A stretch of 33,175 bases of DNA from NCBI GenBank assembly GCA_003488005.1, contig DNND01000103.1, positions 1-33,175 of the forward strand. The letters are read 5' to 3'. The position numbers and the translations under genes were made by a program. This document shows positions 22,347-31,115 of the stretch, in pieces. The stretch is from Blastocatellia bacterium (GTDB lineage Bacteria; Acidobacteriota; Blastocatellia; Pyrinomonadales; Pyrinomonadaceae). The first letter of the stretch is position 1. Each line of letters opens with the position of its first letter. The notes under the pieces are model-generated. The model was given only the letters and a program-made list of their open reading frames with translations, was not told the DNA's origin and searched no databases.

Positions 22347-23192
22347 TTAGCGGGAGCGTTGGCGGGGATCGAGATACTCGCGCAATCCGTCGCCGATGAA
22401 ATTAAAGGCCAGCACCGTCAGCGCGATTGCTATTCCCGGAAAGATTAGGGCATGTGGCGCTGCTTGAAGTGTAGAGAGGTCGCGTGCTTCCTCAATCATC
22501 ACTCCCCAAGAGGGCGCCGGTGGAGGAACGCCCAATCCCAGAAATGAAAGTGCTGCTTCCGACAAAACCGCGCCGGCCATGCCGAGGCTGGCCTGGACGA
22601 TCAACGGCTGAATGGCGTTTGGCAATATGTGAATCATCAAGATGCGCGTGTCGCTGGCTCCCAGTGCGCGCGCCGCCTGCACAAAATCATATTCGCGCAC
22701 TTTCAAAACCTGTCCCCGAATTAATCGCGCGTAACCGACCCAGCCGATAATGCACAGCGCGAACATCAATTTATTCAGGCCGGCACCTAAGAAAGCAACC
22801 ATGGCAATCGCCAAAAGCAAACCAGGAAAAGCGAGAAAGACGTTGAAGACATAACCGGAGACGATTCGATCGAACCAACCACCGTAGTAGCCGGCGAGTG
22901 CTCCGAGAATTGTTCCAACGAAGGTCGAAACCGAGACGACGACTATTCCGACTTCAAGCGAGATCCGTGTGCCAAAAACAACGCGCGAGAAAATATCCCG
23001 ACCGGTGGAATCAGTTCCGAAAAAATATTGCGCCGACGGAGGAAGGTAGCGAAGAGGAAGATTAGTTGCGCCTACGTCGTGAGTGGCGATCCATGGCGCG
23101 AATATGGCGACGATGACGAGCACCGCGACGATTACAAGACCGACGATAGTTAGACGGTTCATAAACTCACGAGACTCGAATTCTCGGATCAA
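22347..23192 (-). CDS. ABC transporter permease, DppC/OppC type
   Basis: This inner-membrane permease belongs to the dipeptide/oligopeptide/nickel import family. The 281-residue product has an N-terminal membrane helix (LTIVGLVIVAVLVIVAIFAP), the FGTDSTGRDIFSRVVFGTRI motif of the family, and the permease EAA-like loop ARALGASDTRILMIHILPNA. It ends with the typical LNFIGDGLREYLDPR. The start is either TTG at 23192, overlapping the upstream gene by 26 bp, or ATG at 23162; the former keeps the usual N-terminal extension. No substrate-binding protein or ATPase is encoded nearby, so the substrate is unknown. Confidence 0.9.
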   Translation of the reverse strand: MIREFESREFMNRLTIVGLVIVAVLVIVAIFAPWIATHDVGATNLPLRYLPPSAQYFFGTDSTGRDIFSRVVFGTRISLEVGIVVVSVSTFVGTILGALAGYYGGWFDRIVSGYVFNVFLAFPGLLLAIAMVAFLGAGLNKLMFALCIIGWVGYARLIRGQVLKVREYDFVQAARALGASDTRILMIHILPNAIQPLIVQASLGMAGAVLSEAALSFLGLGVPPPAPSWGVMIEEARDLSTLQAAPHALIFPGIAIALTVLAFNFIGDGLREYLDPRQRSR

Positions 23193-24171
23193 GCCACCGA
23201 TAGACCATGTCGGTAAGCATGTTTGCGACGATGTAAGTGATGCTGATTACGAGCACACATCCCTGGACCACGCGATAGTCACGTTTGCCAATCCCGTCTT
23301 CAACCAGCAGCAGTCCCAAACCGGGCCAGCCAAATATCTTTTCAGTAATAATTGCGCCGGCCAGCAAAACGCCAAGCTGCAAACCAAGAATTGTCACCAC
23401 CGGGATCAGTCCATTCTTTAAGACGTGTTTGTAGACGACCTTGGTTTCGCTTAAACCTTTTGCCCGGGCGGTGCGAACATAATCTTCGCCCAACTCCTCA
23501 ATCACCGACGAACGAACCATGCGCGTAAGGATGGCAGCCAGGGCTGCCCCGAGCGTGAACGAAGGCAAAATGAAATCAGTCCAATCAAAACGGCCCGACG
23601 GCGCCAGCCAACCGAGTTTCACCGCGAAAACGTAAACCAGCATTGGCCCAATGACGAAACCGGGCAGGCTGATCCCGATGAGCGCGACAATCGATGCCAG
23701 GTTATCGATCCAGGTGCCACGATTCTTTCCAGCGATAACCCCGAGCGGAATCGCTATTAGTATCGCGATCAACAGCGCCGAGAGCGCCAGTTGAATGGTT
23801 GCCGGATAGCGCTCAAGTATTAGTTCGACAACGGGGCGATCGGTGCGAAACGAACGACCCATGTCGCCGTGAAGCAAACGAACCCAATAATCGGTGTAGC
23901 GATTCTTTACGCCGTGCCATTGAAAGTGGCGATTGTTTTGCGCGTCGCGGGGAAATGAAAAGAAGAATGGCGGTTGATCAAGACCATGCAGTTGACGAAA
24001 CTGCTCGAACTGTTCCGGCGTTGCTTGTTCACCCAGCACCGCAACGGCCGGGTCGCCCGGTACGAGTTCAATCAACAGGGTTACTAAGGAGACGACGGTC
24101 CAAACGACGAGCAGAAAGATTGCGAAACGCCGCAGCGCCGAAAAGACTCTATGCTTGAAAACTGAACGCAC
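23167..24171 (-). CDS. ABC transporter permease, DppB/OppB type
   Basis: This is the partner permease of the DppC-type protein. The 334-residue product has the conserved start ending in LVTLLIELVPGDPA (the LxPGDP motif) and the linker with GLDQPPFF. The transport domain ends with the EAA-like loop ARAKGLSETKVVYKHVLKNG. An insert of about 25 residues after GLDQPPFF (RDAQNNRHFQWHGVKNRYTD) is longer than in most DppB proteins. It begins with GTG and has only a weak ribosome site. Its end overlaps the downstream permease frame. Confidence 0.9.
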   Translation of the reverse strand: MRSVFKHRVFSALRRFAIFLLVVWTVVSLVTLLIELVPGDPAVAVLGEQATPEQFEQFRQLHGLDQPPFFFSFPRDAQNNRHFQWHGVKNRYTDYWVRLLHGDMGRSFRTDRPVVELILERYPATIQLALSALLIAILIAIPLGVIAGKNRGTWIDNLASIVALIGISLPGFVIGPMLVYVFAVKLGWLAPSGRFDWTDFILPSFTLGAALAAILTRMVRSSVIEELGEDYVRTARAKGLSETKVVYKHVLKNGLIPVVTILGLQLGVLLAGAIITEKIFGWPGLGLLLVEDGIGKRDYRVVQGCVLVISITYIVANMLTDMVYRWLDPRIRVS

Positions 24172-24480
24172 TCTGGCGTGTCTCGATTGACGAAAGGTTC
24201 AAATTCGCGAGGATGATAGCATACGGGTAGGACAGACATTCCCGTCGGACCTGTGCCGAATCAAGCTGTCGACCAGAAACCGGTTCGCAAAAAATAAGAA
24301 CGTAGCCAAGAGGAAACTGAAATGAGTCCGTGGCCCCGACAACCGCGCACTCGCCAGGAAATCCCTCCAAGGCTACGCTCTTATATGGTTCCAAGCACGT
24401 CGTGCTTGCAACCAATCTGAGGTAGGACAGACATTCTTGTCTGTCCTCTTTCTGAATCGAGACAGGCTGGAATGCCTGTC
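24172..24480. repeat. Intergenic repeat cluster
   Basis: The gap between ubiE/menG and the permease genes is filled with repeats. GTAGGACAGACATTC occurs at 24227-24241 and again at 24422-24436. The second copy forms a palindrome (GGACAGACA-TTCT-TGTCTGTCC, 24425-24446). Another hairpin, GACAGGC ... GCCTGTC (24461-24480), directly follows the methyltransferase stop and may end its transcript. An inverted pair ATAAGAACGTAGCC / GGCTACGCTCTTAT (24294-24307 and 24371-24384, 13 of 14 pairing) encloses 63 bp. These look like dispersed non-coding elements. No gene is seen. Confidence 0.6.
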
Positions 24481-25212
24481 CTATAATTTCGGCCGCTTGC
24501 CAATATGCAATGCCGCAATTCCACCGGTAAGATTCCGAAAAGTTACCTCGCGAAAACCGGCCTTTTGTAACAGCGCCACCAGTGAAGCCTGATCCGGAAA
24601 ACGCAACACAGAATCCGGCAAATACTCGTAGGCGTTTTTTGAACCGCTCAAGAAACCGCCGAGCAACGGCAACAGCTTGGTAAAGTAAACTCGAAACAGC
24701 GTCCGCAAAATTGGCATTCGGGGCGTGGAAAATTCTAAAACAGCAACTGTCCCACCGGGCCGCAAGATTCTGAATAACTCGCTTAAGCCGCCCTCGAAGC
24801 TCGCCAAATTCCGCAGACCAAACGCGATCGATACTCCATCGAACGACCGATCGCGAAAGGGAAGCTTTAGCGCATCGCCTTCCACAAAGGGAAGCGGCAG
24901 GCCGCGATCCGATGACTTGGCGGCTGCGATGTCGAGCATCGGCCGGCAAAAATCCAGCCCAACAACTCGCGCCTTGATCCCGGTGGCTAATGCCAGTGAA
25001 AGATCGCCCGTACCGCATGCGACATCCAGAACGCGAGCGTCAGTCGCGGGGAGGTTGGCGGCCACGGTCTTCACGACCAAACGTCGCCAACGCTGATCGA
25101 TGTTTCCTGACAGCAGATGATTTAAAAGATCATAACGAGTTGCGATCGCCGCAAACATTTCGCGGACGCGCTGCGCTTGCTCGCGTTTCGTTGCGCTTTC
25201 TTCGTCAGACAC
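24481..25212 (-). CDS. menG: UbiE/MenG demethylmenaquinone methyltransferase
   Basis: This SAM-dependent enzyme performs the C-methylation step of menaquinone (or ubiquinone) synthesis. The 243-residue product has the family start (VREMFAAIATRYDLLNHLLS), motif I VLDVACGTGDLSLALA for SAM, the GDALKLPF acidic loop, and the signature FDGVSIAFGLRNL. The C-terminal signature (FRNLTGGIAALHIGKRP) is also present. Menaquinone is the likely substrate if the host is an acidobacterium, hence the symbol; ubiE is the equivalent name. It is transcribed alone or with the M16 gene upstream. Confidence 0.95.
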   Translation of the reverse strand: MSDEESATKREQAQRVREMFAAIATRYDLLNHLLSGNIDQRWRRLVVKTVAANLPATDARVLDVACGTGDLSLALATGIKARVVGLDFCRPMLDIAAAKSSDRGLPLPFVEGDALKLPFRDRSFDGVSIAFGLRNLASFEGGLSELFRILRPGGTVAVLEFSTPRMPILRTLFRVYFTKLLPLLGGFLSGSKNAYEYLPDSVLRFPDQASLVALLQKAGFREVTFRNLTGGIAALHIGKRPKL

Positions 25213-25271
25213 AGTTAAGCGAATGTTGCTGTCGATATGGTTGCAGGCAGATTGCGAATGATTTGTGATTA

Positions 25272-26690
25272 CTAAGGTTTGGGTATTGGTTTTGTGTGTT
25301 GCTTAGAAGGTGCCGGATCTTTTTTCGGGCTGGACGCAGAAGGAAGTTCACCAAAGAGCTCTATCTTTCCATAACGTTCTAGCTGTGGTTTCAGAACTTC
25401 AGAGTTTCCAATTACTGCCACTGCAATCGGAACATCCCAGAATAACCGATTCGCCGCGCGTTTTAGATCGGCCGAAGAAATCTTCGCGAGCTCGCGCAAT
25501 CGATCGTCACCTGATTTAGCAGCATGCGTATCAACGTCGAGCCACGCGTCGGCCGTTCCATCTTTAGTGTCGAGTTGCTTGCCCAGCGCGGCGATAGCTT
25601 GGCCCGTGGCTGCCTCGAGTTCTGGCTCAGTTACCGGCTGGCTGGTTAGCGACTTTACAACCTCTTGCGCGGTCGAGAGACTCTTCGTGGCCAAAAGATT
25701 GTCCACCGTAGCGCCCATCACAAACATTCCAGGCAGCACAAAAGCATCGTGGCGGACAAAAACGGGGTTACGACCCAGGTCCGGAAGTAGTGTTTCCCAA
25801 CGCTTGCGCGCGATGAGCGCCAGCAACTCTGCAGCCTGCGAATCAGGGTCGCTTCGCGCAAAGCCTCGCACGGCTAATCTGACCTCGGCGCTTTGTTCTG
25901 TTGGTGCATTCATGATGAGAATGCGCGCAGCGGGAACAGCCGGCTGCTGAAATGTTGCCGGGATAACTCTTTCGCTCTTTCGCCATCCGCCCAGCAACTG
26001 TCGCAAGGCGCGGCTGGCTCGGGTTCGTTCGACGCCGCCGATAATCACCAGTGTGGCGTTGTTCGGATTCAAAAAGCGTTCGCGCGCGAGCATCAGATCG
26101 CCGCGCTCGATGCGGTCGAGCGATTCGGTGGTTCCGGTAGACGGACGTCCATAAGGAAAATCACCGAACAGTCTGGCGGCAATCGCGCGGTCGGCCAAAG
26201 TGCTGGAAGAAATGCTGGTGTCTCGTATGATTTTTTCCCGGCCATTCCGCGCTTGGGTTAGGTTTTCCGGCGACAGTTGGGTGGTAAGCAAAGCGGTGCG
26301 AAGAATCTCGACAATCCTTTCAAATTCGCGGGTCCGGCCTTGCAGGGTAATTGTGATCGAGTCGTAATCAGTAACCACGTTCAGCCGTCCCTGCATTTCA
26401 TCGGTGAAGAACTCACGCGTGGCCGGGTCGGGAAAAAGCAAATCGCCAAGCAGCGCCATGCTGCCGCCCTTGCCGGCGAGGTCGAAAGCAGCGCCGCTAT
26501 GGATTCTGAGTTTCAGTAGAACATCCTGGTCGCCCGGTCGGGGAAGCAAGATGACGCGCAGTCCATTCAAAAGCTGGAATCGCTCGGGAGGCGTCAAAAG
26601 CTGCCCTTGAGCCGGCGCGGGACATACGGCTGCCAACGCCAAAAGCAGCGCCATCTTTCTCAGAAAACCATCAAATACAGGAAGTTTCAT
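25272..26690 (-). CDS. M16-family peptidase-like protein lacking the HxxEH motif
   Basis: M16 proteins are two-lobed zinc peptidases (pitrilysin, MPP, PqqL types). This 472-residue product has a signal peptide (residues about 1-29, ending APAQGQ), then the M16 start LLNGLRVILLPRPGDQDVLL. Where active members have HxxEH, this one reads KGGSMALLGDLLF, so the zinc ligands are missing. The later conserved lobes are present (ARERFLNPNNATLVIIGGV and EQSAEVRLAVRGFARSDPDS). It is therefore likely an inactive, periplasmic partner that pairs with an active M16 subunit encoded elsewhere. The tail is Lys/Pro-rich. It lies upstream of the methyltransferase gene on the same strand, 59 bp apart. Confidence 0.85.
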   Translation of the reverse strand: MKLPVFDGFLRKMALLLALAAVCPAPAQGQLLTPPERFQLLNGLRVILLPRPGDQDVLLKLRIHSGAAFDLAGKGGSMALLGDLLFPDPATREFFTDEMQGRLNVVTDYDSITITLQGRTREFERIVEILRTALLTTQLSPENLTQARNGREKIIRDTSISSSTLADRAIAARLFGDFPYGRPSTGTTESLDRIERGDLMLARERFLNPNNATLVIIGGVERTRASRALRQLLGGWRKSERVIPATFQQPAVPAARILIMNAPTEQSAEVRLAVRGFARSDPDSQAAELLALIARKRWETLLPDLGRNPVFVRHDAFVLPGMFVMGATVDNLLATKSLSTAQEVVKSLTSQPVTEPELEAATGQAIAALGKQLDTKDGTADAWLDVDTHAAKSGDDRLRELAKISSADLKRAANRLFWDVPIAVAVIGNSEVLKPQLERYGKIELFGELPSASSPKKDPAPSKQHTKPIPKP

Positions 26691-26955
26691 AGAGGTTTAG
26701 AACCCGAACCGCTCAAACTCGTTCATGATTTAGGCCAAAAAAAGGGAGGCAAAAACATCTTAGAGGCACGATATTTAACCGTCAACCGTTTGGCTTCTAA
26801 ATGCATCCAAAGCCTCGGGTTGAACAGTATTGGCCGGTTGTTAAGCTTGAACAAGCACACAAACACGGTACGCTGTCGCGCAGTTTGTCAGTTCGGTGTT
26901 TGAAATGGCGCCCGGCGCGAATGAAAGTTGACGGAAGGCCGTATCCTTTATCCGT
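26691..26955. other. Divergent intergenic region
   Basis: This 265-bp interval separates the leftward M16 gene from the rightward sigma factor gene. It has no credible gene. A TTGACG at 26928 lies about the right distance from the sigma gene start, but I find no good -10 partner. Nothing else stands out. Confidence 0.4.
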
Positions 26956-27591
26956 TTGTCGGTAATACTAGTAGGAAGCGATTCCTGCAGAATCGAGTGG
27001 CGATTGCCAGACAGAAACACAGACGAACTTTTGCTTGAATCCGCAGGACAGGGCGACGCCGCCGCTTTCCAGCAGTTGTACGAACGGCATCGAAATGCAG
27101 TCTTTCGGTTTGCCTATCGCTTATCAGGCAGCGTGGAAAACGCCGAAGACCTAACCCACGACTGTTTCCTGAGTTTGATAAAAAGGGTCGCGAGTTTCGA
27201 GCCGGGGCGCGCATCGTTGCGAACTTATCTTTTGGCGGCTACCCGGAATCTTTGGTTGAAGCAGTTGCGAACGCTTGGTCGAGAGTCGGCACTGGATGAG
27301 TTTGACGAGAATGATTTCGTGGCTCCGAGCAAGGCGCCGCTAGGTCGATTGCTTGATAACGAAATGGCTTTGAAAGTCGCCGAGGCGGTGGCGAGCTTGC
27401 CTCCTTTACAGCGCGAGGCATTAGTTCTTTTTGAATATGAGGGCATCTCGCTGAACGAAATTGCGAGCATGGTCGGCAGCGACGTAGGCGCCGTAAAAGC
27501 GCGGCTGCATCGGGGCCGCGAACGATTAAGGAAAGTGCTGCAACCTTATTTGAATAGCCACAGGGAAATTGTTACTTTGGAGAAGGCTTGA
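26956..27591 (+). CDS. ECF-type RNA polymerase sigma factor
   Basis: The product has region 2 (AFQQLYERHRNAVFRFAYRL, then ENAEDLTHDCFLSLIK) and region 4 (LPPLQREALVLFEYEGISLN, then SDVGAVKARLHRGRERLRK), joined by a short linker, as in ECF sigma-70 factors. The start is uncertain: the frame has TTG codons at 26956 and 27004 and no ATG before the sigma domain. Starting at 27004 (LPDRNTDELLLESAGQGD) would give a normal ECF length of about 196 residues. It ends 1 bp before the zinc-ribbon/TonB gene, which probably works with it, as ECF factors are usually followed by their regulator. Confidence 0.9.
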   Translation: MSVILVGSDSCRIEWRLPDRNTDELLLESAGQGDAAAFQQLYERHRNAVFRFAYRLSGSVENAEDLTHDCFLSLIKRVASFEPGRASLRTYLLAATRNLWLKQLRTLGRESALDEFDENDFVAPSKAPLGRLLDNEMALKVAEAVASLPPLQREALVLFEYEGISLNEIASMVGSDVGAVKARLHRGRERLRKVLQPYLNSHREIVTLEKA

Positions 27592-27592
27592 A

Positions 27593-29074
27593 ATGAGTAG
27601 CATTGAACCGGGAGACAGCTTTATCTCGGAAGATGATTTGAAGAGTTTGCTGGATCAATGGATTGCGCCAGATCCTTCGAAAGTACTCGATCAGCGAGTA
27701 GCAAACAGTTATTATAGGGAGTTTGGAACCGCAGATGCTGCTGCCAATTCAGTACTGCTCCCCCAAAGCCAAAAAGAGGTACGTGCGATGAAGTTTTGTT
27801 CCACTTGCAGAGAAGAGTTCGCTGATAAATTCAGTTTTTGTCCCGTCGATGGCACTCCCCTGGTAGCGCCAGTCGCGGAGCCAGAAAAGAAAGTCGTTAG
27901 CAGCTCGACCTTTAACGAGAGCGTTGCGGCGCCGGTACTTGCCGGAGCGGCGGGTGCTGCGATCTTGCCACGTGGCGAATATCACCTGACGTTTATGGAC
28001 GACGCGGGATTGATTTCGCGCCTCAGCGGTGCGCTGCGCGAAGTTGCGCATGAGTCCGAGCTGACCTGGCCCGAATTCAAACGCGACCCGTTTGGTTTCT
28101 CAAAGCGGATGATTGTAGGTTACAGCCAGGCAGGGTGGCGGTTTCTGTCGCAGCCGAATGTGGCTACCGGCGTGCTGACAGCACTGCTCGTAATGATCAC
28201 CGCGGTGTTTGGACTGTTCTGGATTGATCGTGTGCAAACCCGTCATGCTCAGGAACAGGCAGCCGCGGAAGAATTGGTTGTCGAAAATTTGATCGATATT
28301 CCTGCCGACCAGCCGACGCCTGATGAAGGAACGGCGGGACAGGCCAAAGGTAACGGCGGCGGCAGCAAGCCGAAACAGGAAAAGGCCGGCGGCGGCGGCG
28401 GCGGCGGGCGTCAGGAACAGAAACCCGCATCGTTCGGAAAAACTCCACAAGTTTCGTTGACGGTTCCGCAAGTCGTGGCGCCAGACCCGCATCCGCCTGC
28501 GATAAAGAATCCATCCTTGCCCGTGGCGGCTACGCTGGTTGCCGATCCAATGTTATTTCCACCGGATACGCGCAATCTTAATTACGGTCTGCGCGAGTCC
28601 AAAAGCACTGATCCATCGTCAGGTCCGGGCACCGGCAATGGTATGGGCACCGGAACCGGTGGCGGTATGGGACCAGGCGAAGGCGGTGGTTATGGACCAG
28701 GCCGCGGCGGCAATACCGGCGGTGGCGATCGCAACGATGGCGGTGGTGGTCCCGGCGGCGGTGGCGGCGGTACCGACTACAACAAGGTGTTTAGCGGTAA
28801 AGACGTGAATTCGAAAGCGCGCGTTCTTTCCAAGCCGGAACCGCAGTACACCGAAGAGGCACGAAAGAACCAAATAACCGGCACCGTGGTCCTGCGTGCG
28901 GTGTTTACTTCCGGCGGACAGGTTACCAACATCAGTGCGCGGTCGGGTTTGCCGTTTGGCTTAACTGAACGAGCGATTGCAGCCGCACGGCAAATTAAGT
29001 TTGTGCCGGCTACAAAAGATGGACATCCCGTTTCGATGTACATCCAACTGGAATACAACTTCAACCTTTATTAA
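27593..29074 (+). CDS. Zinc-ribbon, membrane-anchored TonB-family protein
   Basis: The 493-residue product begins with about 60 residues (LKSLLDQWIAPDPSKVLDQRV) in the position where an anti-sigma domain is expected. A Cys cluster follows (C69, C72, C83 in CSTCREEF...FCPVDGTPL), read as a zinc-ribbon. One transmembrane segment (TGVLTALLVMITAVFGLFWI, about 192-212) precedes long Gly-rich repeats. The TonB C-terminal domain is at about 410-493 (SKPEPQYTEEARKNQITGTV to KDGHPVSMYIQLEYNF). TonB proteins energise outer-membrane transport. The ATG at 27593 follows GGAGAAGG; an internal ATG at 27788 with AGAGG before it could give a shorter form starting at the Cys cluster. It adjoins an ECF sigma gene, which suggests that the N-terminus controls that factor (inference). 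Confidence 0.8.
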   Translation: MSSIEPGDSFISEDDLKSLLDQWIAPDPSKVLDQRVANSYYREFGTADAAANSVLLPQSQKEVRAMKFCSTCREEFADKFSFCPVDGTPLVAPVAEPEKKVVSSSTFNESVAAPVLAGAAGAAILPRGEYHLTFMDDAGLISRLSGALREVAHESELTWPEFKRDPFGFSKRMIVGYSQAGWRFLSQPNVATGVLTALLVMITAVFGLFWIDRVQTRHAQEQAAAEELVVENLIDIPADQPTPDEGTAGQAKGNGGGSKPKQEKAGGGGGGGRQEQKPASFGKTPQVSLTVPQVVAPDPHPPAIKNPSLPVAATLVADPMLFPPDTRNLNYGLRESKSTDPSSGPGTGNGMGTGTGGGMGPGEGGGYGPGRGGNTGGGDRNDGGGGPGGGGGGTDYNKVFSGKDVNSKARVLSKPEPQYTEEARKNQITGTVVLRAVFTSGGQVTNISARSGLPFGLTERAIAAARQIKFVPATKDGHPVSMYIQLEYNFNLY

Positions 29075-29091
29075 GGTTCACCCTAAGTAGC

Positions 29092-29127
29092 AAAAGGGCG
29101 GCGACTGAAATCAGTCGCCGCCCTTTT
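29092..29127. terminator. Bidirectional rho-independent terminator
   Basis: Arms of 17 bp (29092-29108 and 29111-29127, core GGGCGGCGACTGA / TCAGTCGCCGCCC) with an AA loop and T-runs on both strands lie just after the TonB gene. It ends that transcript and could also stop leftward readthrough. Confidence 0.93.
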
Positions 29128-29133
29128 TACTCT

Positions 29134-29261
29134 GGCCGCGGAGTAACGCGGATACGCGCGGATAGGACAAGAGATCAAAAACAAAACCAAAGGGGCAGCG
29201 CAAATGAGTAGCAATGATTTGTTCGGATTTGATCCGCGCGAATCTGCGTTAATCCGCGGCC
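29134..29261. repeat. 128-bp inverted-repeat element (MITE-like)
   Basis: Two 30-bp arms (29134-29163 and 29232-29261, each containing GCGCGGAT and GGCCGCGGA or their complement) are complementary at 27 positions and enclose 68 bp without a gene. The arms resemble a dispersed repeat family (CCGCGGATTAACGCAGAT) seen in many large bacterial genomes. It sits between the terminator and the aminotransferase gene. Confidence 0.6.
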
Positions 29262-29275
29262 CAAAAATTCTGATG

Positions 29276-30478
29276 CTAAGCCTTTAAGCTATCGACGAAG
29301 CGCTTGATGCGTGTCACACCCTCGCGCAATTGTTCCATCGAGGTAGCATAAGAGATCCGAACACAGCCATCAGCGCCAAAGCCGGCGCCATCCGTCACGA
29401 CCGTCTGTTCTTCGGCCAGCAAACGCCTCGCAAACTCGGCTGAGCTTTTGACCTCAGCGTTCAAACAGTTCCGCACGTTGGGAAAAACATAAAATGCGCC
29501 TTCCGGTTCCGCACAACTCAGGCGCGGGATTTCTTTCAGCGCCCGCAGCAGCCAGGCGCGTCGCGCTGTGTATTCATCCAACATCGCCGCGACAGATTCC
29601 TGTGGACCATTCAAAGCTTCGACTGCGGCGCTTTGTGCGATCGAGTTGGCGTTGCTCGTCGAATGCCCCTGGACCGTCAGCATCGCGCTGGTCCATTCAC
29701 GCGGCGCCAACGCATAACCGACGCGCCAGCCCGTCATCGCATAGGTTTTCGAAAAAGAGCCGGCAATGCACAGCCGCTGTCGCAGCCTTTCGGGCAAACC
29801 AGCCGCACTGAAAACTTCAGCCGGTGGGTAAACGAAACGCAGATAGCATTCGTCTGAAATTACATAGATTCCCCGATCGGCGAGGAGTTCCATAATCCGC
29901 TCGAATTCCGCTGGCGGAATCACCCGGCCGGAAGGATTGTTCGGCGAGTTCAGAATTATCAACTTGGTGCGCGGCGTTATAGCCTTCTCAACCTGCGCGG
30001 CCGTCAGCAGGAAATCGGTTTCTTCCGTATTGATGAAGACGGGCGTCGCCCCTGCGAAAATCACAATCTCGGGAAAAGTCACCCAATAAGGTTTTGCCAA
30101 CAACACTTCGTCGCCGGGATTTACCAGCGTGACTACCGCGTTGAAGATTGCCTGCTTGCCGCCCGAGGTGGCCATCACTTCCGCGCGCTCATAGCCGGCA
30201 CCAAACTGGCGCTGGTAAAAGTCGATGATTGCTTGTTGCAACTCGCGCGTGCCGGCCGTCGCCGTGTATTTCGTGCGGCCCGCGGCCATGGCCTTGGCGG
30301 CAGCTTGTTTGATGTTCTCGGGCGTATCGAAATCCGGTTCGCCGGCGCCAAAGTCCACCACGCTGACGCCCTGCGCGCGCAAAGCTTCCGCGGCTTGCAT
30401 GGCTGCAAGGGTGGCGGACGCCTGCATCTTCGCGACGTTCTGTGAAACTGGAAATAACGACGAGGCTGGTTTAGTCAT
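29276..30478 (-). CDS. PLP-dependent class I aminotransferase (aspartate-type)
   Basis: The 400-residue product is a fold-type I aminotransferase, probably an aspartate aminotransferase of the Ib subgroup. Visible motifs are DFGAGEPDFDTPENIKQAA (substrate loop), TSGGKQAIFN, the PLP-contact stretch LNSPNNPSGRVIPPAEF, ISDECY, and the Schiff-base lysine region GSFSKTYAMTGWRVGY. The late RISYATSMEQL has the Arg that holds the substrate carboxylate. Its start overlaps the coaD stop by 8 bp, so the two are co-transcribed. The substrate cannot be fixed from the sequence alone. Confidence 0.93.
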   Translation of the reverse strand: MTKPASSLFPVSQNVAKMQASATLAAMQAAEALRAQGVSVVDFGAGEPDFDTPENIKQAAAKAMAAGRTKYTATAGTRELQQAIIDFYQRQFGAGYERAEVMATSGGKQAIFNAVVTLVNPGDEVLLAKPYWVTFPEIVIFAGATPVFINTEETDFLLTAAQVEKAITPRTKLIILNSPNNPSGRVIPPAEFERIMELLADRGIYVISDECYLRFVYPPAEVFSAAGLPERLRQRLCIAGSFSKTYAMTGWRVGYALAPREWTSAMLTVQGHSTSNANSIAQSAAVEALNGPQESVAAMLDEYTARRAWLLRALKEIPRLSCAEPEGAFYVFPNVRNCLNAEVKSSAEFARRLLAEEQTVVTDGAGFGADGCVRISYATSMEQLREGVTRIKRFVDSLKA

Positions 30479-30974
30479 TGGCGGCCGGCCTTACTTTCTG
30501 CTTCATGCGCGCTTCAACCGCGGGCGGAACCAACCCGTCCAGCGTGCCGCCTAATTGGAAAACCTCTTTCACCAGGCGCGAGCTGACGTATGAATAGGTT
30601 TCGGCAGGCATCATGAAGACGGTTTCGATTGATGGCTCTAACCGCCGGTTCATCAAAGCCATCTGTAGTTCATATTCGTAGTCGGAAATCGCGCGAATGC
30701 CGCGCACGATTGCATTTGCCTGTTGCGCAACCGCGTATTGGACCAGCAAACCTTCGAAATGGTCCACGCGAACTTTGCACGAGCCGCGATCAATTTGTTG
30801 CAGCACCTGCGACAGCATTTCGCGTCGTTCATCAATGGTAAAGAAGGGCTGTTTCTCGGGATGGACCAGGATGGCGACAATGATTTCATCAAAGAGTTTG
30901 CAACCACGCTCGATGATGTCGAGGTGTCCGTTGGTGACTGGATCGAATGAGCCGGGATAGATTGCGCGTCGCAT
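30471..30974 (-). CDS. coaD: CoaD, phosphopantetheine adenylyltransferase
   Basis: CoaD adds AMP to 4'-phosphopantetheine in the penultimate step of coenzyme A synthesis. The 167-residue product has the nucleotidyltransferase motif YPGSFDPVTNGHLDII (HxGH-like TNGH), the ISDYEYELQMALMNRRL block and the later YSYVSSRLVKEV. Length matches the family. It lies upstream of the aminotransferase gene on the same strand and overlaps it slightly. Confidence 0.97.
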   Translation of the reverse strand: MRRAIYPGSFDPVTNGHLDIIERGCKLFDEIIVAILVHPEKQPFFTIDERREMLSQVLQQIDRGSCKVRVDHFEGLLVQYAVAQQANAIVRGIRAISDYEYELQMALMNRRLEPSIETVFMMPAETYSYVSSRLVKEVFQLGGTLDGLVPPAVEARMKQKVRPAAND

Positions 30975-31115
30975 GGATAGTGATGGTAATTGCTAAACGG
31001 CAAATGGTAAATAGGAAACAGTGGTCTTGATGAATTACCATGCGGCCGCCGTCAGTGAGTTTCACAGTTAATCCGGTACACACAGAATCTCGCGTCCACC
31101 ACAGGAGAAACCAAA

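Noticed and set aside
24149..25018. A 289-codon frame across menG and the repeat cluster.
   Set aside because: It is in a different frame of a clear UbiE/MenG gene, and its product looks like translated repeat sequence.
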